From Flavobacterium fragile (lineage in GTDB: Bacteria; Bacteroidota; Bacteroidia; Flavobacteriales; Flavobacteriaceae), in contig NZ_JAMLJN010000006.1 in assembly GCF_023634865.1 (NCBI RefSeq), forward strand, positions 124,001-188,000: a stretch of DNA of 64,000 nucleotides, in the 5' to 3' direction. A program made the position numbers and the translations under genes. Of this stretch, positions 45,471-53,897 are shown in pieces (within the stretch, counting starts at the first letter, position 1; each line of letters begins with the position of its first letter). Under the pieces are notes generated by a model. The model saw only the letters and a list, made by a program, of their open reading frames with translations, did not search any database and had not been told where the DNA came from.

Positions 45471-45511
45471 ATGCAATTTAGTTGCAATAACGGTTATTTA
45501 TTTTATCTTTG
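45471..45511 (+). promoter_or_regulatory. Promoter of the TonB receptor with overlapping Fur/Zur-type operator
   Basis: TTG (45482-45484), 19 bp and TATCTTTG (45504-45511) form a good promoter. The inverted repeat atgcaa-tttag-ttgcaa (45471-45487; 6-5-6, one mismatch) covers the -33 element and the start region of the divergent regulator, so binding would block both. Likely operator of the Fur-family protein encoded at 45075-45464. Confidence 0.7.
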
Positions 45512-45536
45512 TCAAAATTATTTAAAATAAATCATA

Positions 45537-47765
45537 ATGAAACAAATTTATTTGCTTTGTCTTATTTTCTTTTCAAGTTTCATAATAGCTCAAAATAACT
45601 TTGTAGGTAAAATAATTGACGAAAAAACAAAAAATCCGATAGAAAACGTAACCATATATTTTCCAAATCTAAATAAAACGGTTACTACAAATAGCGAAGG
45701 TAATTTTAGTTTAAATACATCTCAAAAAAACAAACAACTTATAGAAATTTACAGTTTAAATTATGAATCAAAAGTTTTAACTATTGAGGTAGAAGCATTT
45801 TTAAATATCGAATTGACAGAAAAAATTTTAGAATTGGAAGAAATCATTTTAACAGGAAATTTGAACGCAAATAAAGAAAAAATTCCTTTTGCAATTGAAA
45901 CAGTAAAAAACGAAGATTTATTCAAATCTGGTAAAATTTCACTAGCAGAAAATTTATCAACAATTACTGGTGTTAGTTTTTCAAGTAGCGGAATTGCAGC
46001 AACCAAACCTGTTATAAGAGGTTTAACCAACACAAATATTGTTTTTTTAAACAATGGGATAAAAGCAGAGAACTTTCAGTTTTCTTCAAATCACCCGTTT
46101 ATCTCTGACGAATTTTCGGCAAGAAAAATTGAAGTAATTAAAGGCCCTTTTTCTTTAATTTATGGTTCTGATGCAGTTGGAGGCGTAATAAATGTAATTC
46201 CAGAAAACCCTGCAACAGAAAAAACTATTGCAGCTAATTTGAATTCGCAATATCATTCCAATACTGAAGGTTATGTAAATAATTTAAACCTTAAAGCAAG
46301 TGGCAAAAAATGGTTTGGTGGTATTCATATAACAAATAAAACACATAAAGACTACAAAGATGGAAATGAAAATCAAATTATAAATTCACGCTTTAGCGAA
46401 ATAAATGTAGGTACAAATTTGGGCTACAGAAACTCTTTTGGAAATTTTATTTTCACATATGATTATGCCTTGCCAAAATATGGTTTAACCAATCAAAAAT
46501 CTATTTCGTTTGTAAACAATAATCACAGAATTCCTAGAGATTGGTTTCAAAAACTTGAAAATCAATCGTTCACATTAAAAAATAAACTATACATAAAAGG
46601 CAATATTTTAGATGTGGATTTTGGATTCCAAAAAAATATCCGCCAAGGAATAAGTGATCTTACCAATTTGAATCCTGAAATGCTGTTTTCTGAAATGGAT
46701 TTAAAAACCTTTTCTTACAACACAAAGTACACAATTACTAAAGATAAGTATAAATTAATTTTAGGTTTTAATGGCGCAAATATTGATAATAATGCCAATG
46801 ACTTTTATAAAAATAGCAACCCAATGCCTGATGCAAAAATAAATGATTTTGGAATTTTTGCAGTTAACGATTTTTTAATTTCAAAAAACCTGAATCTTTA
46901 CACAGGAATTCGCTACGATAATCGAACGATGGAATCTTCACCTTTTCAGAGCTCAGGATTAAACAAATATAAGGTAAACAACAATTACAACAGTTTTAGT
47001 GGCTCAATTGGAACAACTTATAAAATTAAAAATCATTTATTTAAGATAAATATTGCTTCAGGATTTAGAACTCCTAATATTTCGGAATTATCGCAAAATG
47101 GTATTCACCAAAATCGTTTTGAAAGAGGTGATTTGAATTTAGATGCGCAACGTAATTATCAATTTGATTTTAATTATCACTATCATTTAAAGAATATAGT
47201 TTTTGATTTTACTCCATTTTACAATAATGTCAATAATTATATTTACATTGTGCAAACTACGGAAAACGCACCTATTGGTGGTGGAAAAATTTGGCAATAT
47301 GTACAAAATGATGCAAATTTATATGGAATGGAATTTAGTTTAGATTATCATCCGTTAAATTGGCTTGGAATACACTCTAACTACACATGGACAAAGGGCG
47401 AATTAAAAAATGGTGGTTTTTTGACTCAAATTCCGCAAAATAGATGGGTTGCCGAACTTAAGTTTGAAAAAGAAAAGTTAGGAATTTTATACCGCCCAAA
47501 TTTTAGTATTAATTATACTAATTTTCAGCATCAGAATAATTTAGGACAATTAGAAACCTACGCTCAAACATATAATTTAGTTGGATTAAACATGGGTTCA
47601 GAAATTGTAATAAACAATCAAAAAATTAACTGGTATTTAGCTGTAAATAATTTGTTTAATGAAACTTACATTGATCATTTGTCAGCACTAAAACCATTAA
47701 ATATAAACAACTTAGGAAGAAATATAGTTGTCGGATTAAATATTCCTTTTGAAAATAAATTATAG
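45537..47765 (+). CDS. TonB-dependent receptor with CarboxypepD-like N-terminus
   Basis: 742 aa. Signal peptide 1-18 (MKQIYLLCLIFFSSFIIA). Residues about 22-100 form a CarboxypepD_reg-like domain (VGKIIDEKTKNPIENVTIYFPNLNKTV). The plug follows (LEEIILTGNLNANKEKIPFAIETV; ATKPVIRGLTNTN; IEVIKGPFSLIYGSDAVGGVINV). The barrel ends in FENKL, with Phe third from last. Repressed presumably by the divergent Zur-like protein, which points to zinc or another metal complex as substrate, but substrate is not shown. Confidence 0.87.
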   Translation: MKQIYLLCLIFFSSFIIAQNNFVGKIIDEKTKNPIENVTIYFPNLNKTVTTNSEGNFSLNTSQKNKQLIEIYSLNYESKVLTIEVEAFLNIELTEKILELEEIILTGNLNANKEKIPFAIETVKNEDLFKSGKISLAENLSTITGVSFSSSGIAATKPVIRGLTNTNIVFLNNGIKAENFQFSSNHPFISDEFSARKIEVIKGPFSLIYGSDAVGGVINVIPENPATEKTIAANLNSQYHSNTEGYVNNLNLKASGKKWFGGIHITNKTHKDYKDGNENQIINSRFSEINVGTNLGYRNSFGNFIFTYDYALPKYGLTNQKSISFVNNNHRIPRDWFQKLENQSFTLKNKLYIKGNILDVDFGFQKNIRQGISDLTNLNPEMLFSEMDLKTFSYNTKYTITKDKYKLILGFNGANIDNNANDFYKNSNPMPDAKINDFGIFAVNDFLISKNLNLYTGIRYDNRTMESSPFQSSGLNKYKVNNNYNSFSGSIGTTYKIKNHLFKINIASGFRTPNISELSQNGIHQNRFERGDLNLDAQRNYQFDFNYHYHLKNIVFDFTPFYNNVNNYIYIVQTTENAPIGGGKIWQYVQNDANLYGMEFSLDYHPLNWLGIHSNYTWTKGELKNGGFLTQIPQNRWVAELKFEKEKLGILYRPNFSINYTNFQHQNNLGQLETYAQTYNLVGLNMGSEIVINNQKINWYLAVNNLFNETYIDHLSALKPLNINNLGRNIVVGLNIPFENKL

Positions 47766-47790
47766 ATTTTGTTTGCTATGTGATAAGTTT

Positions 47791-47824
47791 ATAACCTCAA
47801 GTTTCTATGCTTGAGGTTATTTTA
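47791..47824. terminator. Bidirectional terminator
   Basis: ataacctcaag (47791-47801) and cttgaggttat (47810-47820), a perfect 11-bp stem with 8-base loop, then ttttatttt. It separates the convergent TonB receptor and DUF2202 genes. Confidence 0.9.
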
Positions 47825-47841
47825 TTTTGTAAACAATTTAA

Positions 47842-48450
47842 TTATTGATTATTCCCACAACCACCATTTGAATCACTTAAAATTGCAGTGTAATATTCAA
47901 TTGAAATAAATTGTGGTTCATAAGTAACATTATTAGAAGAAAGTTGACTTGTGTAGGAACGAATATGATTTTTTGAACCACAAGTTAAATTATCATAAAC
48001 ATTCAATAAATCAGATTTTGTTGTGTTTCCAATAAATTCATCGATATCATTAATATCTAAATCTTCAATTGTTGCGCCAACTTTTAATGCTTCAACTAAA
48101 GAAATATTTGATTGAGCTGTAAGACTATTATACAATAATTGCAAATCGGGATTGTTAAAAACACCTATTTCTGATGATGCAGAATCTGGAATTCCATATT
48201 TATTCATTAAATTAAGAATACTATTCATATGTTTTTGTTCGCTTTGCGAAATATTATCAAAAATACTTACTTGATATTTATTAAAAGAAAACAAATACAC
48301 ATCACGAGCTAATTTTTCTTCTTCTCTTAAAAATTTCAAATCATCAATTTCTGCTTGTGTCAATGGTGTTGAATTTTGGTTGTCGTTGTCATTTGAACAG
48401 CTACTGAACATTACAAATGTTAAAACAGTAGCAAATAATACTTTTTTCAT
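47842..48450 (-). CDS. DUF2202 ferritin-like lipoprotein
   Basis: 202 aa. Lipobox FSSCSND (Cys about 18). The DUF2202 core LKFLREEEKLARDVYLFSFNKYQ (about 43-65), SQSEQKHMNSILNLMNKYGI (about 73-92) and the C-terminal YDNLTCGSKNHIRSYTSQL carry Glu/His residues spaced as in diiron ferritin-like folds. It is monocistronic under a CRP/FNR-type promoter (48480-48523) with a GTGAT-N4-ATCAC site. Likely a periplasmic iron or peroxide protective protein, by family inference. Confidence 0.8.
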   Translation of the reverse strand: MKKVLFATVLTFVMFSSCSNDNDNQNSTPLTQAEIDDLKFLREEEKLARDVYLFSFNKYQVSIFDNISQSEQKHMNSILNLMNKYGIPDSASSEIGVFNNPDLQLLYNSLTAQSNISLVEALKVGATIEDLDINDIDEFIGNTTKSDLLNVYDNLTCGSKNHIRSYTSQLSSNNVTYEPQFISIEYYTAILSDSNGGCGNNQ

Positions 48451-48479
48451 ACTATTGATATTTACTAATTAATACTTGA

Positions 48480-48523
48480 TAAAGTTAATTACTTAACATC
48501 CTAAAAAAAGTGATAAATATCAC
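48480..48523 (-). promoter_or_regulatory. CRP/FNR-type class II promoter of the DUF2202 gene
   Basis: TAAAGTTA on the plus strand (48480-48487; TAACTTTA on the minus, one base off the consensus) and the palindrome GTGAT-aaat-ATCAC (48510-48523, wider palindrome aagtgata/tatcactt), centre 48516.5. Spacing 36.5 bp, as at the other island promoters. The half-site is of the FNR TGAT type. Confidence 0.72.
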
Positions 48524-48563
48524 TTAACTGTTTAAATTCAAATACCTTAAGGGAATATTAAGT

Positions 48564-49016
48564 TTACTTTATTTTAGAAAAAAAACGACCAACTTTTTGT
48601 TTATATTCTAAATAATCATGAAATTTTGTTTGGAGTTGGCTTTCTTCGTATTGTGTTTTGAAATAAAATAAAATAAGCAATACCAAACTGATAATAAATT
48701 TGTAAATAGAAGATTGATAAACAGAGTAGCCAAAGGTAAATAAAATTAATCCTGAATAAATTGGATGACGACTAAAACTGTAAAGACCACTCGTAATTAG
48801 AAAAGAAGCAGATTTTGGAGTTGGAAAAACTGTTAAATTAGTATTGAGTTGCACAACAGAAACTATTGAAATAAGACAGCCAATAAATGCAACTACCAAT
48901 CCAAAATATTGCACTAATAATGGTAATTCTAATTTCGCTAAAAATTCAAAAGCATACAATCCAAAAAGTAAGAATTGTATGCTCACAAAAATATAATCTT
49001 TTAAAGATTTCTTCAT
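48564..49016 (-). CDS. Isoprenylcysteine carboxyl methyltransferase-family membrane protein
   Basis: 150 aa, four hydrophobic segments. The C-terminal half carries LYSFSRHPIYSGLILFTFGY (about 75-95) and the ending EESQLQTKFHDYLEYKQKVGRF, the signature of bacterial ICMT-like and phospholipid methyltransferase-type proteins. It overlaps the upstream SAM-dependent methyltransferase by 4 bp (ATGA). Substrate unknown. Confidence 0.8.
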   Translation of the reverse strand: MKKSLKDYIFVSIQFLLFGLYAFEFLAKLELPLLVQYFGLVVAFIGCLISIVSVVQLNTNLTVFPTPKSASFLITSGLYSFSRHPIYSGLILFTFGYSVYQSSIYKFIISLVLLILFYFKTQYEESQLQTKFHDYLEYKQKVGRFFSKIK

Positions 49017-49609
49017 TTTTTTGTACCAATAAACCGAACAACAATTCCTTTGCCTTGATGATGTGGTCCTTCGTTTAAATCAATAATTTCGGTTTTTAAA
49101 AAATCAAAATCAATACCTATAAATTCATTTTTTACTTCAGCTTCAGAAAACAACATCGAAAGATCTTTAGGTCCACCAGAAAAATAGTTAAGTTGCTCTT
49201 TCGCAAAAGCTTCAAACACTACTTTTCCACCCGTTTTAACATAAGTGAGTAATTTTTGATGTGCCATTTTACGAATAGCAGCAGGAAAATGTGCAAAAAT
49301 CAAAACTAGTGTATCAAAACTGTTGGTTTCATAAGACAATTGTAAAACATCTGAAACAGTGTAATAAATTGTAGTATTTTTTTCTTGTGCTAATGTCATT
49401 GCTTTTTCTTGACCTGATTTACTAAAATCAAAAGCATATACTTCAAAGCCTTGAGAAGCTGCAAAAACAGAATTTCGTCCTTCGCCTTCGGCTGCAAATA
49501 AAATTTTTCCTTTAGGAAAATTAGTTATATTCTCAACCAAAAATTCATTAGGATTTTTACCATAGGCAAAATCGGTTTCGGCATAACGTTCATCCCAAAA
49601 TTTTTCCAT
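49013..49609 (-). CDS. Class I SAM-dependent methyltransferase, TehB/thiopurine-like
   Basis: 198 aa. WDERYAETDFAYGKNPNEFLVE (about 4-25) and GKILFAAEGEGRNSVFAASQGFEVYAFDFSKSG (about 33-65) match the motif I region of the TehB/YafP-type methyltransferase family (EGEGRN being the Gly-rich loop). Volatile products of Te/Se/As/thiols are the usual role of relatives; the target is not known here. Translation-coupled to the ICMT-like gene; ALDH gene lies 22 bp upstream. Confidence 0.8.
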   Translation of the reverse strand: MEKFWDERYAETDFAYGKNPNEFLVENITNFPKGKILFAAEGEGRNSVFAASQGFEVYAFDFSKSGQEKAMTLAQEKNTTIYYTVSDVLQLSYETNSFDTLVLIFAHFPAAIRKMAHQKLLTYVKTGGKVVFEAFAKEQLNYFSGGPKDLSMLFSEAEVKNEFIGIDFDFLKTEIIDLNEGPHHQGKGIVVRFIGTKK

Positions 49610-49631
49610 AATTAGATGGCTAATTTAAAAA

Positions 49632-51203
49632 TTAAAGAATATAATCTGTATTTATAAAATTACATTTTTTACTATCTAACAATTGTTGTAAAATTTCATT
49701 ATTATATTCATTGTCTTTAGACGCAACAAAAGTTCGAATAGAAAAAGAACGCAAAGCATCATGAATACTTAAAGTTCCCACAGCAGAATCTTTTCTTCCA
49801 GTAAACGGAAAAACATCTGGTCCACGTTGACAAGAACTGTTTAAATTTACTCTACAAACCAAATTTATTAATGCGTCAATTGAGGGTGCTATTGTAGTGA
49901 TATCTTTACCAAAAAGACTCACTTGTTGTCCGTAATTAGAAGCTGCCATATCGTTTATAGGTTCAGAAATATCCTTAAAAGTAACTATTGGTACAACAGG
50001 CCCAAATTGCTCCTCGTGATATACACGCATATCCTTAGTTACTGGGAATAAAACAGCTGGAAAAATAAAGTTCTCAGTAGTTTCTCCACCCTTTTTATTA
50101 ATAACTTGAGCTCCGTATTTTAGCGCATCATCTATTAGCGATTGAATGTAAGCTGGTTTTTCTTTTTCGGGAAGCGGTGTAAGAAAAACATCTTTTTCCC
50201 ATGGATTACCAAATTTTAAGGCATCTACTTTTTCAGCAAATTTTTGATTAAATTCGGCCTCAATATCTTCATGTACATACAAAACTTTTAGAGCTGTACA
50301 TCGCTGACCGTTGAATGATAAACTTCCAGAAATACATTCAGAAACAGCTAAATCAATATTGGCGTCTGGCAGAATAATTGCTGGATTTTTTGCCTCTAAA
50401 CCTAATATTAGTCGTAATCTATTTTTATTTGGGTGCAAATCCTGTAAGGCTACAGCTGATTTACTATTGCCAATTAACGACAAAACAGCGACTAAACCAG
50501 TTTCCATGATAGGTGAAGCTAATTCGCGCCCTCTACCAAAAAGAATATTGATTACGCCTTTTGGAAAACACTGCTGAAAAGCTTTTAGTAAAGGTGCGTG
50601 TAATAAAACGCCGTGTTTTGCTGGCTTAAAAATTACAGTATTACCCATAATTAATGCTGGAATTAACAAAGTAAATGTTTCGTTAAGCGGATAATTGTAA
50701 GGTCCTAAACATAAAACAACTCCCAGCGGACTTCTACGAATCATTGCATTTATGCCTTGCACGTTTGAAAAATGAGCATTTCTTGCGTTTAATTCTTTGT
50801 AGCTTTTTATAGTTTCGTAGATATATTCTACGGTTCTATCGAATTCTTTTTCACTGTCTGGTAAAGATTTACCTATTTCCCACATTAAAGTTTTAACCAC
50901 TTCTTCACGGGTGGTTTTCATCGCAGTCACAAAATTTTCTACACATTTAATACGATCTGAAACTTTCATAGTAGGCCATTCACCATGACCATTATTATAG
51001 GCTTTATCTGCCGCTTCAACAGCTTCAATAGCTTGAGTTTTTGATAAATCTGGTACTTTACCTAAATAGGTTGGCGCATATTTTTCAGTTGTTGATATAG
51101 ATGAAAAAACATCAGAAAAAGAACCTTCCCAGTGTTTTAATTCGCCATCTATTAAATAATATTCTAAACTAAATGGATGTGCCTCGTTTATTTTCTCTGA
51201 CAT
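49632..51203 (-). CDS. gapN: NADP-dependent (GapN-type) aldehyde dehydrogenase
   Basis: 523 aa. N-terminal helical extension then the Rossmann region ([36 protein letters not shown], about 156-190), catalytic [10 protein letters not shown] with Cys near residue 302 and Glu in the block [12 protein letters not shown] (about 268). This combination is the signature of non-phosphorylating glyceraldehyde-3-phosphate dehydrogenase and close ALDHs. It converts G3P to 3-phosphoglycerate with NADPH formation. Not obviously regulated by the FNR sites. Monocistronic or with the two methyltransferase genes (22 bp). Confidence 0.85.
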   Translation of the reverse strand: MSEKINEAHPFSLEYYLIDGELKHWEGSFSDVFSSISTTEKYAPTYLGKVPDLSKTQAIEAVEAADKAYNNGHGEWPTMKVSDRIKCVENFVTAMKTTREEVVKTLMWEIGKSLPDSEKEFDRTVEYIYETIKSYKELNARNAHFSNVQGINAMIRRSPLGVVLCLGPYNYPLNETFTLLIPALIMGNTVIFKPAKHGVLLHAPLLKAFQQCFPKGVINILFGRGRELASPIMETGLVAVLSLIGNSKSAVALQDLHPNKNRLRLILGLEAKNPAIILPDANIDLAVSECISGSLSFNGQRCTALKVLYVHEDIEAEFNQKFAEKVDALKFGNPWEKDVFLTPLPEKEKPAYIQSLIDDALKYGAQVINKKGGETTENFIFPAVLFPVTKDMRVYHEEQFGPVVPIVTFKDISEPINDMAASNYGQQVSLFGKDITTIAPSIDALINLVCRVNLNSSCQRGPDVFPFTGRKDSAVGTLSIHDALRSFSIRTFVASKDNEYNNEILQQLLDSKKCNFINTDYIL

Positions 51204-51318
51204 AAATATAATATTTTTTACTAATTTACAATTTAAAATTAGTATATTGGATTAACAAGTAAAAAAAATCAATTGAAAATAATAAAACTAAAATATGTGC
51301 TGTAGCTAAAATTAAAAG

Positions 51319-51513
51319 TTATTTTTTTGGTTTAGACACAAATAAATTAAATAATAATCCGCCCATTAAACCACCATATAAAGTACTGTTCAATGGTTTT
51401 GAAGTAATAGCACATGTACCAGAAGCACAACCAATTTGCTGGTAATATAAATATCCTGCAATTAGTCCAACTACTACACCAATTCCTGTAACAATATACG
51501 TTTTTTTATTCAT
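51319..51513 (-). CDS. DUF6132-like small membrane protein, 64 aa
   Basis: From the ATG at 51513 (MNKKTYIVTGIGVVVGL..); the upstream ATG at 51546 overlaps rhodanese. Two hydrophobic segments and YYQQIGCASGTCAITSKP with CxxxxC (about residues 28-33). The pattern GTCAITSKPLNSTLYGGLMGGLLF is common next to rhodanese genes in Flavobacteria and recalled as DUF6132. It starts 1 bp after the rhodanese stop, so it is in its operon. Confidence 0.75.
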   Translation of the reverse strand: MNKKTYIVTGIGVVVGLIAGYLYYQQIGCASGTCAITSKPLNSTLYGGLMGGLLFNLFVSKPKK

Positions 51514-51514
51514 T

Positions 51515-51895
51515 TTAATGACAGTGAGAATCACCACAACAAGCATGTGATGGAATATGAGAAATATCTCCTTTAGTAGGAAATCCTTTTTGCACCCATT
51601 TTTCTAAACCTTTTTTCATATTTATGTAATTCGTATAACCGTGATATTGTAAAAAACTAACTACTCTTCTACTTCGCTCACCAGTTGTGCAAACTACAAT
51701 TACTTTTTCATCTTTTGGAAGTTCATGAATTCTTTCTTCTAAACAACTCATTGGAATATGTATAATTCTTGGCACATCAAAAGCCAATTGTTCCACTTCA
51801 GAAACTTCTCTAATATCCAAAAGCAAATAACCTCTTTGAATTAATTCTTGCGTACTTGTTGGACAAACTTCTTTTATTTTTATTGTATTTTCCAT
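51515..51895 (-). CDS. Rhodanese-like sulfurtransferase
   Basis: 126 aa from the ATG at 51895 (MENTIKIKEVCPTSTQEL); the upstream ATG overlaps the cytochrome gene. The active-site loop is CTTGERSR with Cys near residue 69, LLDIREVSEVEQLAFDVPRIIHIPM and the EERIHELPKDEKVIVV edge are rhodanese-like. Cytoplasmic sulfur transfer to thiol acceptors, possibly taking polysulfide from the SQR. His-rich C-terminus (HIPSHACCGDSHCH) may bind metal. It follows the dihaem gene with a 2-bp gap. Confidence 0.85.
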   Translation of the reverse strand: MENTIKIKEVCPTSTQELIQRGYLLLDIREVSEVEQLAFDVPRIIHIPMSCLEERIHELPKDEKVIVVCTTGERSRRVVSFLQYHGYTNYINMKKGLEKWVQKGFPTKGDISHIPSHACCGDSHCH

Positions 51896-51896
51896 A

Positions 51897-52877
51897 CTAT
51901 TTTTTATCAAAAGTAATACTCCAAATACCACGTACTTCGCTTTCATTATAACCAATAGCTAAATCCTTTGGATATAATTTCATAATTTGTTTTGAAACTT
52001 CTGGTTTAATTTGTTTTCCATGACACTGCAAACACATGGTATTGGTTTCTATTGGATAATAAAACTGAACTTTGTTTTCTTTTTCTATTACAACAGGTTT
52101 AATTTCTTTTTTGGCAGCTAACTCTTTCTTAAATTGAGCAATGTATTGTAATTCTTCAGCATTCGCTTTATTATTTGGATTTCTATTTTTATCAGAAACG
52201 CGTTTTATAGAAGCGTTAAATTTGGTTGACATACTGTCTGTTAGTGGAATTGCTTGATGATTACAAAATGCTAAAGCTTCTAAAGTTCCTTTCTTCTGAA
52301 TCGATTCCATCAAATTTTTACCCAACACTTTTTTTGTTCCAAGCGCATATTCTAACCCTATATCGGCATAGGTTTTTTCCTTCTCAGCCACTTTATAAGG
52401 TTTTCCAGATTGAGTCCAATTTTCATTGCCATGACCTTCCCAATGTTCCTTAAACCAAGAAGGTGCTTCGATTTGATAATCAAACATAAAATCAGCTATT
52501 TTTTCAACACTTCCTTCAGGAAATACTTGTCTTGGCATTAAACCATGTTTTTTAACAGCACCATACATCAAGGCTTTATCTTCAGTTGGATTTTTAACAA
52601 AAGAAGTCATGGCAGCAATAAACTCTTCTTTATTATAACCTTCTTTGTCGATGTATCGAGCTTTAATAGCTATCATTGGAGGTGCAATTCTTCCTTCATT
52701 TTCTCCAGCTATCGGACTATGACACAAATAACAATGGGTTTCCATTAGTTTTTTTCCCTCGTGTTCTTTCATTTCAACACTAGTAGTTTCCTTGTCAGGT
52801 ACAGGTTGAAATTCTTTTTTATCATTTTGACAACCTATAAGTGCAATGAATGAAAATAAAGCTAAGAAATTTTTCAT
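51897..52877 (-). CDS. Dihaem cytochrome c lipoprotein with DUF3365/Tll0287-like domain
   Basis: 326 aa. Lipobox LIGC (Cys16). First haem motif CYLCH (residues 49-53) with a cytochrome c domain to about residue 130 (Met ligand candidates in KKHGLMPRQVF). Then the Tll0287/DUF3365 domain (about 150-326) with a second haem site CLQCH (about 281). Roles of such proteins are redox or haem-based gas sensing in the periplasm. First gene of the operon cytochrome-rhodanese-DUF6132, under a perfect GTAAC-N4-GTTAC promoter. Confidence 0.85.
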   Translation of the reverse strand: MKNFLALFSFIALIGCQNDKKEFQPVPDKETTSVEMKEHEGKKLMETHCYLCHSPIAGENEGRIAPPMIAIKARYIDKEGYNKEEFIAAMTSFVKNPTEDKALMYGAVKKHGLMPRQVFPEGSVEKIADFMFDYQIEAPSWFKEHWEGHGNENWTQSGKPYKVAEKEKTYADIGLEYALGTKKVLGKNLMESIQKKGTLEALAFCNHQAIPLTDSMSTKFNASIKRVSDKNRNPNNKANAEELQYIAQFKKELAAKKEIKPVVIEKENKVQFYYPIETNTMCLQCHGKQIKPEVSKQIMKLYPKDLAIGYNESEVRGIWSITFDKK

Positions 52878-52893
52878 GATTTATGATTTTATA

Positions 52894-52937
52894 CAAAAAT
52901 AACCTATTTAAAAATAGTAGGTTGTAACGATTGTTAC
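52894..52937 (-). promoter_or_regulatory. CRP/FNR-type class II promoter of the cytochrome-rhodanese operon
   Basis: CAAAAATA (52894-52901; TATTTTTG on the minus) and perfect palindrome TGTAAC-gatt-GTTACA (52923-52938), centre 52930.5; spacing 36.5 bp. The strongest palindrome of the set. Confidence 0.85.
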
Positions 52938-53012
52938 ACATCAATAAAACAAATAAAAGAATAGGTAAAAACTATCATAACATTAATATACAATAATATT
53001 TTATTATTCAAA

Positions 53013-53056
53013 GAAACCTATGTTACTTTTTACACTTTTTTTTCAACTGAAATTTG
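53013..53056 (+). promoter_or_regulatory. CRP/FNR-type class II promoter of the peroxiredoxin gene
   Basis: GAAAC-ctat-GTTAC (53013-53026), centre 53019.5, and GAAATTTG (53049-53056) ending 36.5 bp away. The left half-site and the -7 element each deviate by one or two bases from consensus, but the spacing is exact. Confidence 0.65.
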
Positions 53057-53097
53057 TACCATCAAAAATTAGTAATCACATTTTAAAATAGAAAAAA

Positions 53098-53799
53098 ATG
53101 GAAAATCAAGTATTTATGCCAAGAATTGGCGAGCAAGCACCAGAGTTTACAGCAATTACAACTCAAGGAACTATCAACTTCCCAAAAGATTATGAAGGAA
53201 AATGGGTAATATTTTTTAGTCATCCAGCCGATTTTACACCGGTGTGTACATCAGAGTTTATGACATTCGCTAGTATGGAGAAACAATTTCAAGAAGCAAA
53301 TTGTGAATTGTTAGGATTATCAGTAGATGGTTTATACAGCCACATTGCATGGTTAAGAACCATCAAAGAAAAAATCGAATACAAAGGAATGAAAGATGTA
53401 GAGGTGAAATTCCCATTGATTGAAGATATCACCATGGAAGTTTCAAAAAAATATGGAATGATCATGGAAGGCGAAAGCAATACAAAAGCAGTAAGAGCAG
53501 TATTCTTTGTTGACCCTAAAGGAACTATCAGAACAATTTTATATTATCCACTAAGTATTGGTAGAAACTTCGACGAAATTTACAGAGCTTTAATTGCTTT
53601 ACAAACTGCTGATGCTTTTGAGGTAGCTTGTCCAGCAGATTGGAGACCAGGTGATGACGTGATTGTACCTACAGCAGGTTCTTGTGGTATTGCTAAAGAA
53701 AGAATGGATGATGTCGAAAACTTAGATTGTAAAGACTGGTTCTTCTGTACTAAAAAATTAGATAAAGATTTAGTATTGAATACAGTATTGAAAAAGTAA
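53098..53799 (+). CDS. Peroxiredoxin (Prx6 family, 1-Cys)
   Basis: 233 aa. The peroxidatic Cys50 lies in HPADFTPVCTSEF (residues 42-54), the Prx6/AhpC motif. The extended C-terminal arm (DWRPGDDVIVPTAG.. DWFFCTKKLDK) is that of the 1-Cys Prx6 branch. It reduces peroxides or peroxynitrite in the cytoplasm using thiol donors. It has its own FNR-type promoter and terminator (53804-53830). Confidence 0.92.
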   Translation: MENQVFMPRIGEQAPEFTAITTQGTINFPKDYEGKWVIFFSHPADFTPVCTSEFMTFASMEKQFQEANCELLGLSVDGLYSHIAWLRTIKEKIEYKGMKDVEVKFPLIEDITMEVSKKYGMIMEGESNTKAVRAVFFVDPKGTIRTILYYPLSIGRNFDEIYRALIALQTADAFEVACPADWRPGDDVIVPTAGSCGIAKERMDDVENLDCKDWFFCTKKLDKDLVLNTVLKK

Positions 53800-53803
53800 A
53801 ATA

Positions 53804-53830
53804 AGAGGCACATTGTGCCTCTCATTTTTT
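53804..53830 (+). terminator. Terminator after the peroxiredoxin gene
   Basis: agaggcac (53804-53811) and gtgcctct (53815-53822) form a perfect 8-bp stem with a 3-base loop, then catttttt. Confidence 0.9.
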
Positions 53831-53834
53831 GTAA

Positions 53835-53879
53835 AATGATAAAAATCATTGTGATAATTTTAATTTACAATGAAATTTG
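53835..53879 (+). promoter_or_regulatory. FNR-type promoter of the cytochrome c peroxidase gene
   Basis: Perfect palindrome AATGAT-aaaa-ATCATT (53835-53850), centre 53842.5, near the E. coli FNR consensus TTGAT-N4-ATCAA, and GAAATTTG (53872-53879) ending 36.5 bp away. The geometry is identical to the GTAAC-type sites. Confidence 0.75.
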
Positions 53880-53897
53880 TAAATAAATAGAAGTACC

